Positions 7,696-16,441 of a stretch of DNA of 64,000 bases are shown here, piece after piece (position 1 is the stretch's first letter; the number at the start of each line of letters is the position of its first letter). Both the position numbers and the translations under genes were made by a program. Origin of the DNA: a virus. The stretch lies in IMG/VR virus record IMGVR_UViG_3300018080_000115, positions 1 through 64,000 of that record. One strand, written 5' to 3'. The notes below the pieces were generated by a model. The model worked only from the letters and a program-made list of their open reading frames with translations, made no database searches and was not told the DNA's origin.

Positions 7696-8412
7696 CTATT
7701 GCGCTTCATTTCCAGTATCAATCCATTCAATGATCTGCGAAGGACATTCCAGCATCTTCTGTTCATCTTGAATCTGTCCCATCACAAACACATTCCACTC
7801 GCTTTCCGCCGGTTTGTGTCCGACCGTGAATCCAATGCCGTCCAATCCCTTGTCAATGTTCGACACTCGGAAATCAATCCGGTAATGTCCTTTGCTCGAT
7901 TCCAAACCAGCGCTTTTTCCGCCTCTCCATTCAATGAACATCTCCTTGGTTTGTCGTTCGTCTTCAAACTTCAGCTTGCCGGAAGACCAAGCATGTTCAC
8001 TAGAATCAAAAACCAAACGAATCTGCATCTCGTTCAGAAAAACTTCGGCAACTCCATTGAACGCATTCACCAGCACAACACGAAAAACATCCGGCAAATT
8101 CATGTCGTCACGAATCGCCAAACCGCCGCGATGCGCCAATGCACCAATCGATGGATCATCTTCAGGCATTGAACCAAGACGCTGCAAGATCATCAAACAA
8201 GAATGTTCTTTGCTTTCCGCAACCAACTCCCTCTTCACCTTCCAAATGAAGCCGTCATATTTACGCCAATCCATCTTGCCGATGATTCCAACATGCTTCA
8301 AGAAAGGCTCAGGATACTTCACATTGTTCTTCTTAAAAACACGCACAAATTCAACTTTCCCTTGCGCCTGCACACGTTCAACCAACAACCCTTGCTGTGT
8401 CTGCATCGTCAT
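7696..8412 (-). CDS. Hypothetical protein, 238 aa
   Basis: Mixed alpha/beta protein starting MTMQTQQGLLVERVQAQGKV after AGAGG. It contains the phrase MDWRKYDGFIWKVKRELV; the 10695-11360 protein has a related FVVDWRRYNDGIYVLEERYI, so the two may share a domain. No family recognised. Confidence 0.8.
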   Translation of the reverse strand: MTMQTQQGLLVERVQAQGKVEFVRVFKKNNVKYPEPFLKHVGIIGKMDWRKYDGFIWKVKRELVAESKEHSCLMILQRLGSMPEDDPSIGALAHRGGLAIRDDMNLPDVFRVVLVNAFNGVAEVFLNEMQIRLVFDSSEHAWSSGKLKFEDERQTKEMFIEWRGGKSAGLESSKGHYRIDFRVSNIDKGLDGIGFTVGHKPAESEWNVFVMGQIQDEQKMLECPSQIIEWIDTGNEAQ

Positions 8413-8430
8413 GATCAATCCTCTTCTATT

Positions 8431-8646
8431 TCAGCCGCACCAGCGGCAATCAAGATTTTCTGAACTTTCAACAAACTCAATCTTGTTCCAATCAAGAACA
8501 GCATCGTACATGGACCAAGACAAAGGACCAGAAAACAAACACATCAAACATATAACTCTAAAACCTCTTCCTTCTTGATAATAGATTGCTGTTCCTACAT
8601 TATTACACCAAGGACAGGAATTCAATTTTAAAGGCCGCACAGGCAT
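8431..8646 (-). CDS. Lar-like restriction-alleviation zinc ribbon
   Basis: A 71-residue protein with the layout of the Lar family: LNSCPWCNNVGTAIYY, then FRVICLMCLFSGPLSWS, then YDAVLDWNKI. Lar proteins of Rac prophage and phages alleviate type I restriction and contain a CxxC...CxxC zinc ribbon followed by an A..AWN helix. The second CxxC is present (CLMC). A further CRWC follows at the end. Function is inferred from the short family pattern only. Confidence 0.7.
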   Translation of the reverse strand: MPVRPLKLNSCPWCNNVGTAIYYQEGRGFRVICLMCLFSGPLSWSMYDAVLDWNKIEFVESSENLDCRWCG

Positions 8647-8655
8647 TTTTTATCC

Positions 8656-9276
8656 CTACCCGACATCATTGTGCATCCAATTCAACAATTTACGCTGCTC
8701 CTCTTCAAAAAGAGAAAAATGAACACCATATGACGTTTCAGGTACATTCGTAGTAAAAGACCCTGTATATGAACCCAAAAATAAATTCAAATACATCAAC
8801 CCAATCATTTCTCTCAACGGAAACATCTTTTTCTTCCACTTCAGCACAGACTGTTTCGCCGTTTCATTCGAACCGAACCCCTTCAGGCTTCCTTCCAGAA
8901 TGATCGGATTGTTCTCAAGAATCGAACGCAGATCATTCAACCTCAAATAGATATCGCACCACCGAGCAAGACCATGATCGGCAAACACAGCAAGACGGAA
9001 CAGAGAATCAAAGTTCCATGGAATCTTGAACCCTTGCTGATCTACCAAGACAAGATTCTGAAACGCAACAATCGAATGTTCTTTCTCAAACACCAACTGG
9101 TTCACCACACCTATCACGCTTATTTCATGCTGATCATTTTCTCTACTATTCAACACCCTTGTATACATCAACGGAAGTCTTGCAGAACGCGGCAACAACA
9201 ACGCACTCTGACCTTCTCCCAACAGATGCATCGCCTCATTCGCCCGTTCCCGAAGTTCCGAAAACATGATTCTCAT
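8656..9276 (-). CDS. Hypothetical protein, 206 aa
   Basis: Globular, no recognised motif. The start at 9276 overlaps the upstream stop (ATGA); an ATG at 9267 has better spacing from AAGGAAGG and could be the true start. Upstream partner is the 183-aa gene. Confidence 0.75.
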   Translation of the reverse strand: MRIMFSELRERANEAMHLLGEGQSALLLPRSARLPLMYTRVLNSRENDQHEISVIGVVNQLVFEKEHSIVAFQNLVLVDQQGFKIPWNFDSLFRLAVFADHGLARWCDIYLRLNDLRSILENNPIILEGSLKGFGSNETAKQSVLKWKKKMFPLREMIGLMYLNLFLGSYTGSFTTNVPETSYGVHFSLFEEEQRKLLNWMHNDVG

Positions 9277-9824
9277 CCTTCCTTATTCAAGAGATCTCCA
9301 ACAAAGACCTCATAGGAGTTGAGACAAGGAACATCACCGAACTGCTCAAACCAAGAATGTTCATTCAATGCTTTAGATGCCTTCCTTGCTCTAACCATAG
9401 GAAGCGTTGCACGAGTACGCCCCAAATATCGCACATCAAAAGATTCGTCATACATCTTGCTCTCTCCTCTCCAAATCGTTCCCGAAAAACTCCATCCATG
9501 CGCCTTCCGATTGCGCAAACAAACGAGCCAATGTCCAACACCCTTCTTCCACATCATTCCATCAACGCCCGAACATGCGCCAGCCCTGATCTCCACCACG
9601 ACACGCTCAGGCTCTTTCACACGAAGAAACAACTCATAAAGAAATGACCGAAGAGTGTTGTTCATTTCTTCATCCATACATAAATGCCTATTTCGGCACG
9701 CAATTTTCCGCAACGTTTCTTCGCCTGCAAGAAGTTCAGTCAAGCGCCTTGCCCTCTCCTTTATTTCCTTTCTCTTCGCCAAAGCGTTTCCTTTCAGTCT
9801 CACGCCAAACTGTATCCTATCCAT
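9273..9824 (-). CDS. Hypothetical basic protein, 183 aa
   Basis: Starts MDRIQFGVRLKGNALAKRKE, with a helical Lys/Arg/Glu-rich first third. No family recognised. A GTG one codon upstream is possible; neither has a strong ribosome site. It ends in the ATGA that starts the next gene. Confidence 0.75.
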   Translation of the reverse strand: MDRIQFGVRLKGNALAKRKEIKERARRLTELLAGEETLRKIACRNRHLCMDEEMNNTLRSFLYELFLRVKEPERVVVEIRAGACSGVDGMMWKKGVGHWLVCLRNRKAHGWSFSGTIWRGESKMYDESFDVRYLGRTRATLPMVRARKASKALNEHSWFEQFGDVPCLNSYEVFVGDLLNKEG

Positions 9825-9833
9825 CACAAACCG

Positions 9834-10382
9834 TCAAGATCTTTCTTGCCTACCAACGTTCTTTTTAGACACTTCAATCCGAAACGCCCCTGCCCCCTTC
9901 ATTTCAATTTTCGGCTCCACAGCAAGAAGAGACGGACTCAACTTCAGATGATACAGCAAACTTCCGTTGCCGCTCCATCCTCCGGTTGCCCCTTCAAACA
10001 CGATCCGATCATCATCAATCTTCAGCTCCACACCGTAACCATGCACATCATCCCACGCATCCTTGACAAATCGTAACAATTTTTCAACGTCTCCTCTCCA
10101 CTCCTCAATCTTCTCCAACGTCTCATCGTTCGGACAACCATCAACACCAAAAAACGGTTCGCCCAACGATTCCGTTTTTCCCCGCTGCTTCATTGCTTCA
10201 TCAAGCATGCGCCGCAGACACCGCGTCATCGGCAAAGACAGCCGACAGATTGCAGAAGGGATTTCTCCTTGACCTGATTTAAGACGCTGCTCCATCAGCC
10301 GAATCGCATCATCGATTTCTGCAAGCGTAAAATCTCCTGCTTTCCAACGTGCTTCATGTTCTTTCTGTTCATTGCCAAACAA
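9834..10382 (-). CDS. Hypothetical protein with duplicated GDFTLxEID module, 182 aa
   Basis: Uses TTG as start (AAAAGGAGTCAAGC lies just before). Residues 1-70 resemble the 81-aa protein at 7406-7651, including GDFTLAEIDDAI and SLPMTRCLRRML. The remaining 110 residues are a separate beta-rich part (GYGVELKIDDDRIVFEGA). An AACGGCGTCC motif (10461-10470) lies upstream. Confidence 0.75.
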   Translation of the reverse strand: MFGNEQKEHEARWKAGDFTLAEIDDAIRLMEQRLKSGQGEIPSAICRLSLPMTRCLRRMLDEAMKQRGKTESLGEPFFGVDGCPNDETLEKIEEWRGDVEKLLRFVKDAWDDVHGYGVELKIDDDRIVFEGATGGWSGNGSLLYHLKLSPSLLAVEPKIEMKGAGAFRIEVSKKNVGRQERS

Positions 10383-10518
10383 GCTTGACTCCTTTTCTCT
10401 GCAAACACTTCATTGCTCACATACAACAAAGCACAATCATCGGCGAGTCGCTAAAAACGCAACGGCGTCCTTCCGCGCGTTCCGCGCCGCTCCGTCTCCC
10501 CAAACCAATGACTGCTTT
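10383..10518. other. Intergenic spacer with GGACGCCGTT motif
   Basis: No gene seen. It carries the dispersed motif at 10461-10470 (reads GGACGCCGTT on the minus strand, pointing at the downstream gene) and a Pyr-rich run. Confidence 0.5.
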
Positions 10519-10698
10519 TCAATACCAATGCCCCCATGATGACTTGACATCTCGAAGCCGCATCGGACAACCCGCCTTCAACTTGCCGTCACGCTCACGA
10601 CGTCGAAATTTCCGATTGCCGAAATCCTTCGCCCACTTCTTGCCGCGATGACGACTGAACGCTTGACGCTTCCTATGCTTCCAACGATTCCGCTTCAT
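10519..10698 (-). CDS. Small, very basic protein, 59 aa
   Basis: Begins MKRNRWKHRKRQAFSRHRG and is about one third Lys/Arg/His, typical of a nucleic-acid-binding peptide. The ATG overlaps the stop of the gene upstream (ATGA), so it is translationally coupled to it. No family recognised. Confidence 0.7.
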   Translation of the reverse strand: MKRNRWKHRKRQAFSRHRGKKWAKDFGNRKFRRRERDGKLKAGCPMRLRDVKSSWGHWY

Positions 10699-11360
10699 GA
10701 TCCATCTTCCTTTCCTTGAACAGGATGACTATCCACATACTCGAAAAACAGCCTGATGGCTTTCGCCTTGCTTGCCATCGTCACCGCTTCCAAAACATTC
10801 ATGTAAAGTTTCATGTATATTTCATCCTTTCTGCGAGTATCGATATATTTTTTATCTCCCTTGTGCTCTTCAAAATAAGCATTCCATTTACCTGGAAGGT
10901 TACGCCAAGCTTCACATTTGGAATGCTTCAACTTCTGAAACGCCTGTTCAGATTTGATTCGCAATTCCAACTTTTCCCGCTGCTGTTCACACTGCCGTTC
11001 TTCTTTCTCTTCCCGTCGTAGCTTCTCCGCTTTCTCTTTGGCCAACTGCTCATCTATCTTTTGGTTATATAGCTTAAACCTTTCAGAGACGGCAACAATC
11101 GGAAATCCAGGCATCATCTCGAAAGCATCTTCGATTTCCCTAACCACACAAAAAGGTTCCCAAGGCTCTTCCACGCCATCCTTGATGTAACGCTCTTCAA
11201 GCACATAAATGCCGTCGTTGTATCGACGCCAATCAACAACGAAACTTTCCGCCAAAGCATTTTCGCCGACTTCAGCAACCGTTCGAATGCGCCATTCGGT
11301 TCGAATTATTCTGCTTCCCCAATTGCGCTTTAGTTCACGATAGGCTTCAATTTTACACAT
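10695..11360 (-). CDS. Hypothetical protein with charged coiled coil, 221 aa
   Basis: Starts MCKIEAYRELKRNWGSRIIR after GGGAGACAG. Residues about 105-150 form a long Glu/Lys/Arg/Gln coiled coil (AKEKAEKLRREEKEERQCE). An FVVDWRRYNDGIYV segment echoes the 7696-8412 protein. Function unknown. Confidence 0.8.
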   Translation of the reverse strand: MCKIEAYRELKRNWGSRIIRTEWRIRTVAEVGENALAESFVVDWRRYNDGIYVLEERYIKDGVEEPWEPFCVVREIEDAFEMMPGFPIVAVSERFKLYNQKIDEQLAKEKAEKLRREEKEERQCEQQREKLELRIKSEQAFQKLKHSKCEAWRNLPGKWNAYFEEHKGDKKYIDTRRKDEIYMKLYMNVLEAVTMASKAKAIRLFFEYVDSHPVQGKEDGS

Positions 11361-11373
11361 TGCACTGTCTCCC

Positions 11374-11721
11374 TCACAGTTTGATCGGCTGCGCAAAAAC
11401 AAACCGAACATGCATTGGGGAAGGAGTCTTTGCCAACCAACCATCATGCAGCATGGTACAGATCAACCTGGAAGCCTCAGCAAACTCCAAGCCCATGCCT
11501 TTCATGATGCTTTCTCTCACCTTCCGTACATCATTCCAAATCATCAATTCGCCATCAGCACCGTGCACTTCAAACAGCGAATGCACTTCCTCAAACCGCT
11601 CCCGCTTGTATTCACGCTGTTTCTTCGTGACGACCGGATAAGTCCCATGACTTCCGATGTCAAAAATGAAGACAGCGTCAACAGCTTCCTCAAGCCTTGT
11701 CCGCATCCTATGCTTTGCCAT
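11374..11721 (-). CDS. Hypothetical protein, 115 aa
   Basis: Starts MAKHRMRTRLEEAVDAVFIF after AAGGGATAG. A basic middle (KKQREYKRERFEEV) is followed by a helical end. Not recognised. Second gene from the chain promoter. Confidence 0.75.
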   Translation of the reverse strand: MAKHRMRTRLEEAVDAVFIFDIGSHGTYPVVTKKQREYKRERFEEVHSLFEVHGADGELMIWNDVRKVRESIMKGMGLEFAEASRLICTMLHDGWLAKTPSPMHVRFVFAQPIKL

Positions 11722-11725
11722 TTTT

Positions 11726-11965
11726 CTATCCCTTCTTGAGCATTTCCGAAACATTCGGCGGAAGCCGCTTGCCATGTTCCAATTCGCCGCGCAATTCTTT
11801 TGCAATTCGCGCCGCACGCGCCATATGAAATTCCACCTGTCCCAAGATCGTCAAAGCCTTTTCCCGATCATCATCCGGCCTATCAGCAATCATGGCGACG
11901 CAATAACCGCAAGCCGCTATCAAATCGCTGTGCACGCTTTCAACCTTCCTCTGCCTGTCGTCCAT
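11726..11965 (-). CDS. Hypothetical helical protein, 79 aa; first gene of leftward chain
   Basis: Begins MDDRQRKVESVHSDLIAACG, entirely helical, ends VSEMLKKG. It is the first gene after the leftward promoter at 12004-12032 and so heads the 12-kb chain. Family unknown. Confidence 0.75.
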   Translation of the reverse strand: MDDRQRKVESVHSDLIAACGYCVAMIADRPDDDREKALTILGQVEFHMARAARIAKELRGELEHGKRLPPNVSEMLKKG

Positions 11966-12003
11966 CGCTTCATCCTTTGCTTTTGCATTTATGGACGATT
12001 CCC

Positions 12004-12032
12004 ACTATTGCAAACATCAGACCATTTGTCAA
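12004..12032 (-). promoter_or_regulatory. Sigma-70-like promoter of the leftward chain
   Basis: On the minus strand TTGACA (12032-12027) and AATAGT (12009-12004) are separated by exactly 17 bases. The -35 box is followed downstream by AATGGTCTG and lies next to a GTGACA half-site (12039 region), so a repressor could overlap it. Confidence 0.7.
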
Positions 12033-12100
12033 GCATTAGTGACAAACTATTATCACAGTTCAAGATTTCACTCAACACGCCTTCCAGACCCATTCAAATA

Positions 12101-12182
12101 ATGACAAAAATTGTCACACATTAGTGACAAATAACGTCACTCTTGACAATAATTGTCACTAGTATGTGACCAATAAAGTCAC
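12101..12182. promoter_or_regulatory. Operator array A: four GTGAC-N7-GTCAC palindromes
   Basis: Sites start at 12101 (ATGACAAAAATTGTCAC), 12124 (GTGACAAATAACGTCAC), 12143 (TTGACAATAATTGTCAC) and 12166 (GTGACCAATAAAGTCAC). In each the second half-site begins exactly 12 bases after the first, giving a 17-bp palindrome. Site starts are 19-23 bases apart, about two helical turns. The array lies in the divergent gap between the leftward chain and amidoligase 1. Confidence 0.85.
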
Positions 12183-12262
12183 CCTTCCCAGTCTCGCCAA
12201 AACACCAAAACAAAAACGCATCAAAATTCAAGCACTTGCGTTCATCAAACAAACTGTCACGC

Positions 12263-12289
12263 ATGGCACACAAACTGCAACCCTATAAA
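12263..12289 (+). promoter_or_regulatory. Promoter of amidoligase 1
   Basis: TATAAA (12284-12289) lies 15 bases after ATGGCA. The block TGGCACACAAACTGCAA is shared with the promoter of amidoligase 3 (32744-32770 on the other strand), including the following ACTGTTGAC, which marks it as a conserved regulatory unit. Confidence 0.65.
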
Positions 12290-12326
12290 ACCGACTGTTG
12301 ACAAACCAAAGACCAAGAGACAGACC

Positions 12327-13412
12327 ATGAAAAAGATCGACCCCATCAAAGACGCTCTCAGGAAATTCAGCCCCAATTCCGATACCGAAATCACCTTTGG
12401 CGTCGAAATCGAATTCTGCACGCCTCACAACGTCTCTGGCGGCAACGCTCACAACAAGCAAAATCGTCAGCGCGTCGCCGATCTGCTTGCACGCATGACA
12501 GATCTGAAAGTTCGACAGAACAACTACAGCGGCTCTGACTACACGGCTTGGCAAGTCAAGTCGGATTGCAGCGTAACCAACGAAGATCTTGGTGCCGATT
12601 ATGCGGGCGGCTTCGAACTGGTCAGCCCGGTTCTGCAAGGGCTTGCCGGAATGGCGGATCTCCACCTGATGTGCTACGCCCTCCGCGCTCTCCGCTGCAA
12701 GGTCAACAAGTCATGCGGCATCCACGTCCACTTCGGAATCAAAAGCTTCTTCGAAAACAAAAGCATCGTCGACGCCAACCCGGACGCGCCGAAAGCCAAT
12801 CTGGACGAAATTGCCCGCCGCATCATGGAGACCTACGCAGAGTATGAGCCGCAGATCGATTCGCTGACCGACAAGACGCGCCGCGCCGAACGAAACACCT
12901 ACTGCCGCAGCACACGCGCTTTGGTGCGAGACATCAACCACACCAACAACATCGACATCAAGCATGTCGACATCACCTATGACATGGATGATTACGATCA
13001 TCACGACAGACGCTATCACAAAGTCAACTTCACCACCCTTCACCCTGTGGACGGCAAGGGCACCGTCGAGATTCGCCAGCTTCACGGCACCTTGGACAGC
13101 AAAGAAATCGCCGACTGGATTTGGCTTCATCAGAAGCTGATCCATCGCTCCCTGATGGGCGGTCTGATCGCCAAGACACGCCTGAACCAGCGCGGGCGCA
13201 CCTTCGCTCAAATGCTCGGCTTCATCCGCTGCGACCGCAACAAGTTCGGACGCGACTCGCAAACCACCAACATCGTCAACAGGCTTCGCGACAAGCATGC
13301 CGCCGTCTCCAAGGATTACGGCTGGAAACTGACCGATCGCATAGACGACATCACCAGCTACACCAACCCCTACGCCAACCCTCGCTTCATCAATACCGCT
13401 GCCGCCCATTGA
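12327..13412 (+). CDS. Amidoligase 1 (Orn/DAP/Arg-ligase-type)
   Basis: A 361-residue member of the amidoligase_2 family, glutamine-synthetase-fold enzymes thought to form amide bonds between an amino acid and a peptide or protein carboxylate using ATP. Signature parts: ITFGVEIEF (about residues 22-30, acidic metal ligands), LELVSP-like FELVSPVLQGLAG, SCGIHVHFG (about 130-138), RNTYCRSTR and the VEIRQLHGTLD strand. All likely active-site residues remain. The gene stands alone between its own promoter and a strong terminator. Two paralogues lie at 27911-30322 and 31539-32702. Substrate unknown. Confidence 0.88.
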   Translation: MKKIDPIKDALRKFSPNSDTEITFGVEIEFCTPHNVSGGNAHNKQNRQRVADLLARMTDLKVRQNNYSGSDYTAWQVKSDCSVTNEDLGADYAGGFELVSPVLQGLAGMADLHLMCYALRALRCKVNKSCGIHVHFGIKSFFENKSIVDANPDAPKANLDEIARRIMETYAEYEPQIDSLTDKTRRAERNTYCRSTRALVRDINHTNNIDIKHVDITYDMDDYDHHDRRYHKVNFTTLHPVDGKGTVEIRQLHGTLDSKEIADWIWLHQKLIHRSLMGGLIAKTRLNQRGRTFAQMLGFIRCDRNKFGRDSQTTNIVNRLRDKHAAVSKDYGWKLTDRIDDITSYTNPYANPRFINTAAAH

Positions 13413-13452
13413 TTTCCAACAATCTCGATTCTACAAGAATCGTCAACAGCTA

Positions 13453-13490
13453 GAAAACCCGCTGCAACCAAGCAGCGGGTTTTCTTTTTC
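13453..13490 (+). terminator. Rho-independent terminator after amidoligase 1
   Basis: A perfect 13-bp stem, GAAAACCCGCTGC (13453-13465) and GCAGCGGGTTTTC (13472-13484), with a 6-base loop and a following T run. Confidence 0.93.
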
Positions 13491-13569
13491 CACCATTTGC
13501 TCAAAGCACGACAGGACGCCGTTCAATCACGCATCATCAAAAAAACCCGTCCGATCCGTGATTTTAGAC

Positions 13570-13598
13570 TTGAAGCTTCCGCCAACCGCATCTATGTT
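13570..13598 (+). promoter_or_regulatory. Sigma-70-like promoter
   Basis: TTGAAG (13570-13575), 17-base spacer, TATGTT (13593-13598). It lies 43 bases before the ATG of the next gene and 46 bases after a GGACGCCGTT motif (13514-13523). Confidence 0.6.
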
Positions 13599-13640
13599 CA
13601 ATCTACAGGCAGATGCAATAGCCTATTGAAAGGACATCAC

Positions 13641-14366
13641 ATGAAGCTGTTGAACAGTCCCAAGCTTTCCGCCTTGACTTCTCGACTGCGCAAACTGATC
13701 GAAAAGCATCCACGCAGACTGATCAACCATCTCATCTACAAGCATTGGGCAGTCCGCAAAATTGAACTGGTGAGCTGCTTAGCTCATGCTCAAGACACAG
13801 GCATGTCATTCGTCAGCAAGCCAAGCGAAGGCGATTGGATTGTTGCTTGGTTCATCTTGCTTCAACGATACGACCAAACAAACAACAGAATGTTCCAGAA
13901 CATCGCCCATATCGTGCACGACGCCGACAAAGCCGAAAAGCTGCGCCTCAAGTATCAAGACGAAGTCGACCAAGGCAAACTGCACACCGTGCATTGCATT
14001 CCAGTCAGCGCCGCCATTCACCTGACGATCCTGGAACCCTCCTACCGAGAACAACTGGAAAAGAAGCGCGAAGAAGCAAAGAACGCTCAGCCGCGCAATC
14101 TCAACGATGCGCTCGAAGACGCTCAGGAAGACCTCTACCACGCCGAAAACCAAACCGAGATGCAGCAAGATCTTGAACAGCAACCGCCGCCGACTGCATT
14201 TCGCCCATCCATGCGAGTCATGGCAATACCAGGAATGCCCAACATGCAGGCATTCGCCATGAAGCCGGAAGAGTTTGAAGACTTGGTTCAAAGGATACAG
14301 GAAGCAGAGAAGCAGCAAGAACTTCCTTCCACCAAGACGACCAACGACCAAGAAAAACCGAATTGA
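13641..14366 (+). CDS. Hypothetical protein, 241 aa
   Basis: Starts MKLLNSPKLSALTSRLRKLI after GAAAGGACATCAC. The first half is helical and globular; the second is acidic and Gln/Pro-rich (EQQPPPTAF) with a final helix (MKPEEFEDLVQRIQEAEKQQ). It leads a run of three genes. No family recognised. Confidence 0.8.
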   Translation: MKLLNSPKLSALTSRLRKLIEKHPRRLINHLIYKHWAVRKIELVSCLAHAQDTGMSFVSKPSEGDWIVAWFILLQRYDQTNNRMFQNIAHIVHDADKAEKLRLKYQDEVDQGKLHTVHCIPVSAAIHLTILEPSYREQLEKKREEAKNAQPRNLNDALEDAQEDLYHAENQTEMQQDLEQQPPPTAFRPSMRVMAIPGMPNMQAFAMKPEEFEDLVQRIQEAEKQQELPSTKTTNDQEKPN

Positions 14367-14403
14367 AACCACCAACAACGTCAACGGCTTAAAGGACAGA
14401 CCA

Positions 14404-15006
14404 ATGACCGCCAAGTTCGACCAAATGATTATCAATTCAATACACTCCAAAACTTACGATCCCGCAGAACGTCGCTTGATGATCACTCAGAAAGACGAAT
14501 CCAACAAAGTCATCGGAGTCATCGGTTACACCCCCAATCAGGCCAAGCACAAATTGCTGCCGATTCTTGATCTGATGGCAAACGCAGAAATCAAAGGGAT
14601 CGATCTTCCGACCGGCGTGACGGATTCCGAAACGGCAAAGCAACTGATCCCTGTCATTCTCGACTTCGTCAATGGCGTCAACGACTTGGACAAGAACACG
14701 CAAACCAAGCGATGCCGCTTCTGTACCACAGAACTGCCAGACGCACAGACTCATCTCCGATATCATCACGCAAGCCTGTGTCCAGAATGCATGATCCAAT
14801 TCCGAGACATGTACAAAGCTGGTTTGAAGGGGGAACACGATGCATTCATTCAAATCGGCTTTCTGATTCGTGCAATGTTTCCGGCCGAACCAGACAGGTG
14901 TATGGAAATCTTCGAATGGATTCGAGAACTGGCGCAAGCGGACAACCTCTTGACGTCACAAGAGGTTCCCGAATCAACGACTCGACCGAATCACACAAGC
15001 CACTGA
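14404..15006 (+). CDS. Hypothetical zinc-finger protein, 200 aa
   Basis: N-terminal helical domain, then a zinc-binding segment CRFCTTEL...YHHASLCPEC (about residues 104-134). The same CxxC...LCPxC pattern and the following GFLIRAMF-like helix recur in the next gene, which indicates duplication. Preceded by AAAGGACAGACCA, the leader typical of promoter-proximal genes. Confidence 0.82.
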   Translation: MTAKFDQMIINSIHSKTYDPAERRLMITQKDESNKVIGVIGYTPNQAKHKLLPILDLMANAEIKGIDLPTGVTDSETAKQLIPVILDFVNGVNDLDKNTQTKRCRFCTTELPDAQTHLRYHHASLCPECMIQFRDMYKAGLKGEHDAFIQIGFLIRAMFPAEPDRCMEIFEWIRELAQADNLLTSQEVPESTTRPNHTSH

Positions 15007-15084
15007 AAAGGAAACAAGGTTCATGAGCGCCAAAGAAATCGATCGTTCAACCGCGGAAAAGCAGCAAAAGAAAAGTAGGAAGAC

Positions 15085-16191
15085 ATGGAACGCTTCGAAC
15101 CCAAATGCAGAATGTGCGAAGAAACACTTTCGGACGCCGCTGACGATCTGCTCCTGTGTCCCAAATGCCGTCAATACATCCTTCAACGCTACTCGGCAAA
15201 GAACCCAAGAGACGTCATTCTGAGACGATCCAAGCACGTTGCACTCGGCATGCGTCTTCAAAAACTGTTCGGCCACAACGAAACTCTGATGCAAGCTGCT
15301 TTCAACTGGCTGAACGAAGAAGAGGACGCCGCTGAAAAGCGCCCTGACGTCCTTCCAGGCCAAACAGATCTGATCACACTGACAAGCCGTCCTGAAGACA
15401 AGCAAGAAGAAAACACACAGCGGCAAGCATCTGCTCGCTGCCGGTTCTGTACCGAACCGCTCAATGAATTCCTGCAACTGCACTACAGCACCGATCAACG
15501 CGAAAGCTACCAATCAGACCGCATCATGCTGGGATCTCCCGTCAACCTGTGCAGACGTCATGCAGACGTCATTCATCACCTCACAGTAGCAACCAACGAC
15601 GATTCTTTCACCCTGGCTGTTTCCATCTCCATGATCGCCTACTCCATGCGGCTCCGTTCTCAAAATGAACCGAACGAAATGCGGCACATCGTCCAAAGCT
15701 TCCGCCACATCACCGAATCGATTGCAGCACTTCATGATGCCAATGACTGTGCCAAACGCTCAGCCTATCCCTTCGAACTGGATTACGGCTTGTGTCACAT
15801 CTGCCATAACGAAATCGAATGTCATGACGAAGATGAAGACGAAAAAAGAGAACGACACGGATTCATCATGCCGATCATGTACCGCCGCACTGAAGATCTT
15901 CCCAATCGCATCAAAGCGGCACCCTTCATCCGCGCTCACAAGAACTGTGCCCAATCGTTTGTTCAAACCGAACTTCAATCAAACAGTGCCGCGCCCGTCA
16001 TTCAACGCGCTCTGTCGATAATTCCTCTGGTCAAGCGAACGCTGCGCGCTCTCAATGAAGGATCAGACCCAACACTCTTCTTGGCAAACGTATTCAAGGC
16101 GTGCGACCCGCGCAACAACATATTCAACCCATTCGGATTTGAAGCAGACCAACTCAACAACGAAACACCCCTTCGTTTCACCGACATGTAA
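15085..16191 (+). CDS. Multi-zinc-finger hypothetical protein, 368 aa
   Basis: Three Cys modules: CRMCEETL...LLCPKC (residues 9-29), CRFCTEPL...NLCRRH (about 118-155) and CHICHNEIECH (about 236-246). Each is followed by a helical stretch resembling the one in the 14404-15006 protein, so it looks like a tandemly repeated version of that protein. ATG follows AGGAAGAC. Possibly nucleic-acid or protein binding; no enzyme motif seen. Confidence 0.82.
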   Translation: MERFEPKCRMCEETLSDAADDLLLCPKCRQYILQRYSAKNPRDVILRRSKHVALGMRLQKLFGHNETLMQAAFNWLNEEEDAAEKRPDVLPGQTDLITLTSRPEDKQEENTQRQASARCRFCTEPLNEFLQLHYSTDQRESYQSDRIMLGSPVNLCRRHADVIHHLTVATNDDSFTLAVSISMIAYSMRLRSQNEPNEMRHIVQSFRHITESIAALHDANDCAKRSAYPFELDYGLCHICHNEIECHDEDEDEKRERHGFIMPIMYRRTEDLPNRIKAAPFIRAHKNCAQSFVQTELQSNSAAPVIQRALSIIPLVKRTLRALNEGSDPTLFLANVFKACDPRNNIFNPFGFEADQLNNETPLRFTDM

Positions 16192-16207
16192 AGGCTTGAC
16201 GTTACTA

Positions 16208-16405
16208 ATGTTTTTCCAAAAAATACTCTCCGTCATCATTCGACACCTCGGAAGACAACCCGTTCCAGGCGCAGATGAACAACCCGAACGGCGTCCAGAT
16301 CCGCAATCTTGGCGCACCTCCGCTTCCTCAAAAAAACAACGAAACATGCGCCGCGACAAAATGACGGCAACGCCAAATAGAAGCGCAAACGACAACACCG
16401 TCTGA
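16208..16405 (+). CDS. Small hypothetical protein, 65 aa
   Basis: Hydrophobic start (MFFQKILSVIIRHLG) followed by a basic, Pro/Arg/Ser-rich tail. The first 15 residues could be a membrane anchor. Ribosome site weak; support is gap filling and strand. Confidence 0.45.
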   Translation: MFFQKILSVIIRHLGRQPVPGADEQPERRPDPQSWRTSASSKKQRNMRRDKMTATPNRSANDNTV

Positions 16406-16441
16406 ACCAAAAGAAAAAAGTCTGAACCAAAGGAAAAAAAC

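Noticed and set aside
12711-13409. Leftward 232-codon frame
   Set aside because: Antisense to amidoligase 1.
15023-15223. 66-codon frame before the multi-zinc-finger gene
   Set aside because: Overlaps the real start by 140 bases in another frame; the 15085 start has its own AGGAAG site and Cys motifs.
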